Positions 59,762 to 64,000 of a DNA stretch of 64,000 nt are shown in pieces. A program made the position numbers and the translations under genes. Numbering within the stretch: the first letter of the stretch is position 1; every line of letters starts with the position of its first letter. The DNA lies in assembly GCA_043764015.1 (NCBI GenBank), contig JAYUKY010000131.1:1-64000 (forward strand), written 5' to 3'. The stretch is from JANYGM01 sp043764015 (lineage in GTDB: Bacteria; Bacteroidota; Bacteroidia; Cytophagales; Thermonemataceae). Under the pieces are notes generated by a model. That model saw only the letters and a program-made list of their open reading frames with translations, was not told the origin of the DNA and searched no databases.

Positions 59762-60229
59762 ATGGCAAAACAACACGAAAAAATACAGAAAAACATCAAT
59801 GTACGCAACAAACAAGCTTCTTTTGAATACCAATTTTTAGATACTTATGTGGCAGGTTTGGCACTTATGGGGACAGAAATCAAGTCTATTCGTCTTGGAA
59901 AAGTGCAGCTACAAGGTGCTTTTTGTACTTTTAAAGACAATGAACTTTTTGTGCAAAGTATGAATATTAGCAAGTATGATGAAGGTACACACTACAACCA
60001 TACGCCTCTGCGTGAGAGAAAACTACTTTTAAAGAAAAAAGAACTCAATAAACTTCATAAAAAATTAGAAGAAAAAGGGCTTACTATTGTTCCTATTAGG
60101 CTTTTTATCAATGATAGAGGATTTGCAAAACTAGAAATAGCACTCGCAAAAGGTAAAAAAACACACGACAAACGAGATAGCATCAAAGAAAAAGATGTAA
60201 AACGTGAAATGGATAGAAACTTTAAATAA
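59762..60229 (+). CDS. smpB: SsrA-binding protein SmpB
   Basis: Binds tmRNA and brings it to stalled ribosomes for trans-translation. 155 residues from the ATG at 59762 (MAKQHEKIQKNINVRNKQA); the frame opens 14 codons earlier inside the nusA terminator. Motifs: FEYQFLDTYVAGLALMGTEI, KSIRLGKVQLQGAFC, EGTHYNHTPLRERKLLLKKK and LFINDRGFAKLEIALAKGKK, then KTHDKRDSIKEKD before a Lys/Arg-rich tail. The tmRNA gene itself is not in the window. A heptad inverted repeat begins right after the stop. Confidence 0.96.
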   Translation: MAKQHEKIQKNINVRNKQASFEYQFLDTYVAGLALMGTEIKSIRLGKVQLQGAFCTFKDNELFVQSMNISKYDEGTHYNHTPLRERKLLLKKKELNKLHKKLEEKGLTIVPIRLFINDRGFAKLEIALAKGKKTHDKRDSIKEKDVKREMDRNFK

Positions 60230-60332
60230 GGTACGAAGTTTGAAGTACGAAGTACGAAAAATACAGAAATGTACTTTAAACTTCGTACTTTAAACTTTAT
60301 ATTTCGTACCTCGTACCTCAAACTTCGTACCT
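60230..60332. repeat. Heptad inverted repeat between smpB and the flippase
   Basis: Left arm GTACGAA, GTTTGAA, GTACGAA, GTACGAA (60231-60258), core AAATACAG (60259-60266), then the right arm with CTTTAAA, CTTCGTA, CTTTAAA, CTTTATA, TTTCGTA, CCTCGTA, CCTCAAA, CTTCGTA (60274-60329). It ends a few bases before the flippase ATG at 60338. Confidence 0.85.
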
Positions 60333-60337
60333 AAAAA

Positions 60338-61846
60338 ATGGGAATTATCATTAGGCAGAGCCTAAAAGCCAGTGTATCTGTTTACTTGGGTGTTTTTATA
60401 GGAATGGTGAATGTCCTTTTGGTTTCTACTTATTACCTTTCAAAAGAACAATTAGCACTTACAAGAATAATTTTGGAAAATTCTTTTGTATTTGCAGGCT
60501 TTTCTATGTTGGGTGTGGGTGCTATTATTGACCGTTATTTTATACGTTTCAAAGATGACGAGAAAAAACACAACGGTTTTCTTAGTTTTGTGCTTATTTA
60601 TCCGTTTTTTGGATTGTTTATTTTTGGGATTTTGTATATGGTTTTCAAATCTCAAATTGTTGCTTATTTTGCAGAAAATGCCCCTCTACTCAATCATTAT
60701 CACCTTCTAACGCTTCCTTTGACCTTTATTTGGGTCTATTTAATTATTCTTGAAACTTATTGCAAAAACCATTCACGCATAGCTATTCCTATGTTTTTGC
60801 GTGAGGTACTACTCAAAATCCTCAATATTGCACTTATTTTGATGTTTGCTTTTGGTTGGATAACTTTTGATGGGCTGATGTATGGTTTGATTTTGATACA
60901 CGTTTTGGTGCTTATAGCAAGTGTTTTGTATGTCAAAAGGCTCAAAAAACTTTATCTTACAATTAATTGGAGTATTTTCAAAGGTGAATTTTTTAGGCAA
61001 ATGCTGGTTTATGGAGTGATAATAACGTCAGGGGTTTTGGGTTATGGCGTACTGAAATTCATTGATAGAGTGATGCTTGCCAATGAAAAAGGACTTGCAG
61101 ATGCAGGAATATTCATTTTAGCAGTGATGATTGCGGGCATTATTGAAATTCCTAAAAAAACCATTACTCAAATTTCTGCGCCTATTATGGCAAAATATAT
61201 TCATCAACAAGAATATGACAAAGCCCAAGAACTTACTCAAAATGGTGCTATCAACCAATTTTGGGCAGGAAGTTTGGTTTGGTTAGGGCTTTTTGCCTGC
61301 ATTGACGAGATTTTTATGTTCTTACCAAAAGGAAATGAATATGCAGAAGGAAAATATGTTATTTTATTTATTGGGCTAACTCACGTATTGGATATGTCTG
61401 TGGGCTTTATGTCAGAGATAATTTCCTATTCAAAATATTATTTTATTACTACTATTTTGCTATTTGTTTGCGCTGGAATGGTCATTTTGGGCAATAATTA
61501 TGTCATTCCGCTTTATGGTGTGAATGGTGCGGCTGCCGTTACAGGAATAGTAGTTATTTTCTTTGCACTTGCACGTGTAGTAACAGTTTGGCTGCTTTTC
61601 AGGATTTCTTCATTTACAAGAAATCATTTTAAAATGCTAATTATCAATGCTTTAATTATTGGTTTGATTATGATTTGTCCACAAACAAGCAACAATTTAT
61701 GGGTAGCTTTTAGCGTTATTGTGGCTAAAAGTTTGAGCATTACAATTATTTTCTTCTTTTTATTGATAAAATTAAATATTTCAGGAGATTTTAATCAATT
61801 ATTCAAAACCAGTATTCAATTTGTCAAAGATAAACTTAGAAGATAA
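60338..61846 (+). CDS. Polysaccharide flippase (Wzx/MATE-like)
   Basis: 502 residues, twelve to fourteen membrane helices (for example FIGMVNVLLVSTYYL, FLSFVLIYPFFGLFIFGILY, GVIITSGVLGYGVLKFID, ILFVCAGMVILGNNYVIP). It belongs to the MOP superfamily of O-antigen or polysaccharide-repeat flippases that move lipid-linked sugars across the inner membrane. Substrate not predictable. The polar signature FIDRVMLANEKGLADAGIF resembles the helix-7 loop of Wzx proteins. With rfbB and the glycosyltransferase-deacetylase nearby it points to surface-polymer synthesis. Confidence 0.88.
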   Translation: MGIIIRQSLKASVSVYLGVFIGMVNVLLVSTYYLSKEQLALTRIILENSFVFAGFSMLGVGAIIDRYFIRFKDDEKKHNGFLSFVLIYPFFGLFIFGILYMVFKSQIVAYFAENAPLLNHYHLLTLPLTFIWVYLIILETYCKNHSRIAIPMFLREVLLKILNIALILMFAFGWITFDGLMYGLILIHVLVLIASVLYVKRLKKLYLTINWSIFKGEFFRQMLVYGVIITSGVLGYGVLKFIDRVMLANEKGLADAGIFILAVMIAGIIEIPKKTITQISAPIMAKYIHQQEYDKAQELTQNGAINQFWAGSLVWLGLFACIDEIFMFLPKGNEYAEGKYVILFIGLTHVLDMSVGFMSEIISYSKYYFITTILLFVCAGMVILGNNYVIPLYGVNGAAAVTGIVVIFFALARVVTVWLLFRISSFTRNHFKMLIINALIIGLIMICPQTSNNLWVAFSVIVAKSLSITIIFFFLLIKLNISGDFNQLFKTSIQFVKDKLRR

Positions 61847-62142
61847 TTAGATAACGACATTGATAATTTGTATATCAGTCCAGCGGACTGATATATTTAT
61901 AGAAAACAGTCAAAAAATGCATTTCGCTCCAGCGGAGCGCAATATTTATAAAACTAGCACTTGCTAGTACCGCTCCGCTGGAGCGAAATACAAATACAAT
62001 GATATTTCTATAAATATATAGTTTTGCTGGAACTAATACAAAATATCAGTGTCTTTGTCTAAATATTGTAGAAATTGTGAGGTTTAGAAAATCTGAAAGC
62101 GTAAAAGAAATTTGAAAAATTCACTATTCAAAATAGTTTTCT
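61847..62142. repeat. REP-like palindrome cluster
   Basis: TATATCAGTCC-AGC-GGACTGATATA (61871-61895) is a perfect 25-base palindrome. ATTTCGCTCCAGCGGAGCG (61921-61939) recurs inverted at 61972-61990, and between the copies lies ACTAGCA-CT-TGCTAGT (61953-61968). Each copy is itself palindromic. The layout is that of a REP/BIME cluster. The rest to 62265 holds a promoter element and no gene. Confidence 0.8.
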
Positions 62143-62150
62143 TATCTTTG
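62143..62150 (+). promoter_or_regulatory. -7 promoter element TATCTTTG ahead of ricT
   Basis: Exact TAnnTTTG match; it gives a leader of about 110 bases before the ricT ATG. Confidence 0.4.
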
Positions 62151-62265
62151 CTGAATAATTGTGTATTTTATTCGTGTATTCGTGGCAATTACAAAAAAAT
62201 AAATTACAGCTAAATAAATCTTACTCAAACGTGCAAAATGCACTTAAAAATATAAATATATTACT

Positions 62266-63621
62266 ATGGGTTGTTCTTCTTGTTCCACAAGTAGCACCAA
62301 AGATACGACAGGTAAAACTGGTGGTGGTTGCAACAATACAACTGGTTGTTCTACAGGTGGTTGCAACAAATTAAATACTTTTGATTGGCTTTCTGATATG
62401 AGTTTGCCAACAGAAAACCGCTTCAATATCGTGGAAGTGAGGTTTAAGAATGGTAGGAAAGAATTTTATAGAAACACCAAAAACCTTGACCTAACCACAG
62501 GCGACAGCATTGTCGTTGATGCTGGAAGTGGTATACATATAGGTAGCGTGTCGTTGCAAGGCGAGATAGTGCGCCTGCAAATGCTTAAAAAGAAGATAAA
62601 AGAAACAGATGCAAGTATTTTGGATATTTTGCGTATTGCCTCGTCACAAGAAAATGATAAGTTTAGAGATATTCAAGAACGCAATATGCCTACAATGTTC
62701 AGGGCGAGGCAAGTTATTCAGGAACTAAAACTGGATATGAAACTCTCTGACGTAGAATATCAGTTTGATAATACCAAAGCTACTTTTTATTATTCTGCTG
62801 AAAACCGCATAGATTTTCGTTTATTGATAAAAATGTTGGCATCAGAATTTAAGGTGCGCATAGAAATGCGACAAATCAGCCTAAGACAAGAAGCTGGGCG
62901 TTTGGGCGGAATTGGTGTTTGTGGGCGTGAATTGTGTTGTTCTACGTGGCTTTCAGACTTCAAAAACGTGAGTGCATCTGCGGGAAGGTATCAAAATCTT
63001 TCCCTAAACCCCGCAAAACTTTCTGGACAATGCGGAAGGCTAAAATGTTGCCTAAATTACGAATTAGAAACGTATATGGAGGCTCTCAAAGAAATTCCGC
63101 AGGTGGAAGCACGACTAAAAACAAGGCAAGGAGATGTTTTTTTGAGAAAAACAGATATTTTCAAGAAAATAATGTGGTTTGGGTATGAATTTGACAATAA
63201 TTGGGTGCCGCTTACAGTAGAGCAAACCAAAGAAATGATAAAACTCAATAAAAATGGTACGTTTCCAGAGTCTTTGAGCAATCTTGCACACATTACAGCT
63301 CTAGAACACGCAGAAATTGCTAAAATAAAAGTGCCACTAAACAGTGATTTGACACGTTTAGACCAGAAATTCAGGGAAAAACAACAAACCAAAAAGAAAC
63401 CTTTTAATAATAAAACTACCACAAACAACAACAATAAAACCACCAATAACAATACAAATAAACCAAAAAATGACTTCAAAAAAGAAGTAAAACCTGTTGT
63501 AAAGCCAACAGAACTAAAAACAGAAGGAAATATTACAAATAATCTTGCAGACAACGACATCAAAAAAACAAAAAGAAAAAGATACCGCAAACCTAAAAAT
63601 TTGCCCCCAAAAACAGAGTAA
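62266..63621 (+). CDS. ricT: PSP1-domain protein RicT (YaaT)
   Basis: In Bacillus the RicT-RicA-RicF complex holds iron-sulfur clusters and acts on RNase Y and sporulation; in Bacteroidota it is conserved but little studied. 451 residues. N-terminal Cys-rich leader (MGCSSCSTSSTK, GGGCNNTTGCSTGGCN) is a Bacteroidota feature. The PSP1 domain follows (FNIVEVRFKNGRKEFY onward) with the conserved Cys block CGRELCCSTW and CGRLKCCLNYE. The C-terminal 80 residues are low-complexity Asn/Lys/Thr. RicA and RicF partners are not adjacent. A heptad array follows. Confidence 0.92.
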   Translation: MGCSSCSTSSTKDTTGKTGGGCNNTTGCSTGGCNKLNTFDWLSDMSLPTENRFNIVEVRFKNGRKEFYRNTKNLDLTTGDSIVVDAGSGIHIGSVSLQGEIVRLQMLKKKIKETDASILDILRIASSQENDKFRDIQERNMPTMFRARQVIQELKLDMKLSDVEYQFDNTKATFYYSAENRIDFRLLIKMLASEFKVRIEMRQISLRQEAGRLGGIGVCGRELCCSTWLSDFKNVSASAGRYQNLSLNPAKLSGQCGRLKCCLNYELETYMEALKEIPQVEARLKTRQGDVFLRKTDIFKKIMWFGYEFDNNWVPLTVEQTKEMIKLNKNGTFPESLSNLAHITALEHAEIAKIKVPLNSDLTRLDQKFREKQQTKKKPFNNKTTTNNNNKTTNNNTNKPKNDFKKEVKPVVKPTELKTEGNITNNLADNDIKKTKRKRYRKPKNLPPKTE

Positions 63622-63630
63622 GCCTTTTCA

Positions 63631-63672
63631 AGTACGAGGTTTGAAGTACGAGGTGCGAAGTATAAAATATAC
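63631..63672. repeat. Heptad array (GTACGAG class) after ricT
   Basis: GTACGAG, GTTTGAA, GTACGAG, GTGCGAA, GTATAAA, beginning 10 bases past the ricT stop; one unit mixes the GTAC and GTG types. Single arm. Confidence 0.7.
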
Positions 63673-63782
63673 TTTTTATGATTAAAATTTTCATTAAAAT
63701 ACAACAAAATTGGATTTTTTTCGTTATTAAAAATGAAAATGGCTACATCTACAAAATTATAAAAATATAAATAAATATATAA

Positions 63783-64000
63783 ATGAAAAAAGTTATTATC
63801 ACTGCTTTTTTAGCAGTAATTAGTGCCATAAACATCAATGCAACTACTATTTTGAATGATTTTCAGTTTGATAATCAGCTAGTTGCAAAATCCGTATTTG
63901 CTGACGAGAAAATAAATGTTATTTTTCAGAGAAATAACCCTGCAAAAGGTAGTACAACCTACATTTTGACTATTGAAGAGCCTTCTGGAACGAAAAAAAC
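63783..64000 (+). CDS. Secreted protein, 3' end beyond the window
   Basis: At least 72 residues. ATG at 63783 starts a signal peptide (KKVIITAFLAVISAININ, cleavage near residue 22), followed by ATTILNDFQFDNQLVAKSV and further strand-like segments (KINVIFQRNN, STTYILTIEE). The family cannot be judged from the fragment; the style is that of a small secreted or T9SS-type beta protein. It is in line with ricT and 161 nt away. Confidence 0.65.
   Translation, partial: MKKVIITAFLAVISAININATTILNDFQFDNQLVAKSVFADEKINVIFQRNNPAKGSTTYILTIEEPSGTKK

Overview
The window is AT-rich chromosomal DNA from a member of the Bacteroidota, most likely a gliding, Cytophagales-type bacterium. The signs are a SusC-type TonB receptor, a DUF5723 barrel protein, a PKD protein with a type IX secretion tail, a lamin-tail protein with a gliding-motility-type C-terminus, DUF3127, DUF4292 and RicT proteins, and -7 promoter elements of the TAnnTTTG form. 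Genus cannot be fixed from the sequence. No rRNA, tRNA or CRISPR array was seen.

Layout. 1-1021: broken NACHT-like NTPase remnant. 1.2-5.1 kb: dnaK, a small hypothetical gene, a hotdog thioesterase and an Rpn-like nuclease. 5.1-13.1 kb (minus strand): TonB-dependent receptor, DUF5723 barrel protein, lipoprotein, rsmH and a TPR protein. 13.4-16.4 kb: HRDC-like protein, a nested inverted-repeat element and a cytoplasmic leucine-rich-repeat protein. 16.5-21.3 kb: CcmF/CcsA and a BatD-like/DUF58 pair. 21.6-28.8 kb: PspA, UvrD/PcrA, RecX, a PKD surface protein and an L7/L12-tail protein. 29.3-34.3 kb: ruvC, ruvA, uppS and bamA. 34.4-36.9 kb: two paralogous secreted proteins (one frameshifted), a Cys-rich secreted peptide and a divergent XRE regulator. 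36.9-45.2 kb: pdxA, a 2128-residue alpha-2-macroglobulin-like protein with an inserted TonB plug, and a membrane protein. 45.2-52.5 kb: glycosyltransferase-deacetylase fusion, IS4 transposase remnant, lamin-tail protein and DUF2233 protein. 52.7-64 kb: pdhA, DUF3127, lipoprotein, DUF1905, eIF1/SUI1-like, rfbB, DUF4292, nusA, smpB, flippase, ricT and the start of a secreted protein.

How the genes fit together. Most are housekeeping: chaperone, DNA repair (ruvA, ruvC, uvrD, recX), translation (rsmH, nusA, smpB, SUI1), and envelope building (bamA, uppS, rfbB, flippase, glycosyltransferase-deacetylase). Several genes lack their usual partners here: rsmH without the division cluster, nusA without rimP or infB, DUF58/BatD without MoxR.

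The most unusual structure is between the genes. At least fifteen spacers carry arrays with a strict 7-bp period (GTGTGAR, GTACGAR, AATTRTA or their complements). They usually sit within tens of bases of a stop or start codon, often as two inverted arms around a shared AAATACA core. The heptad sequence differs between loci while period, core and position are kept. Several other palindromic repeat families fill the longer spacers.
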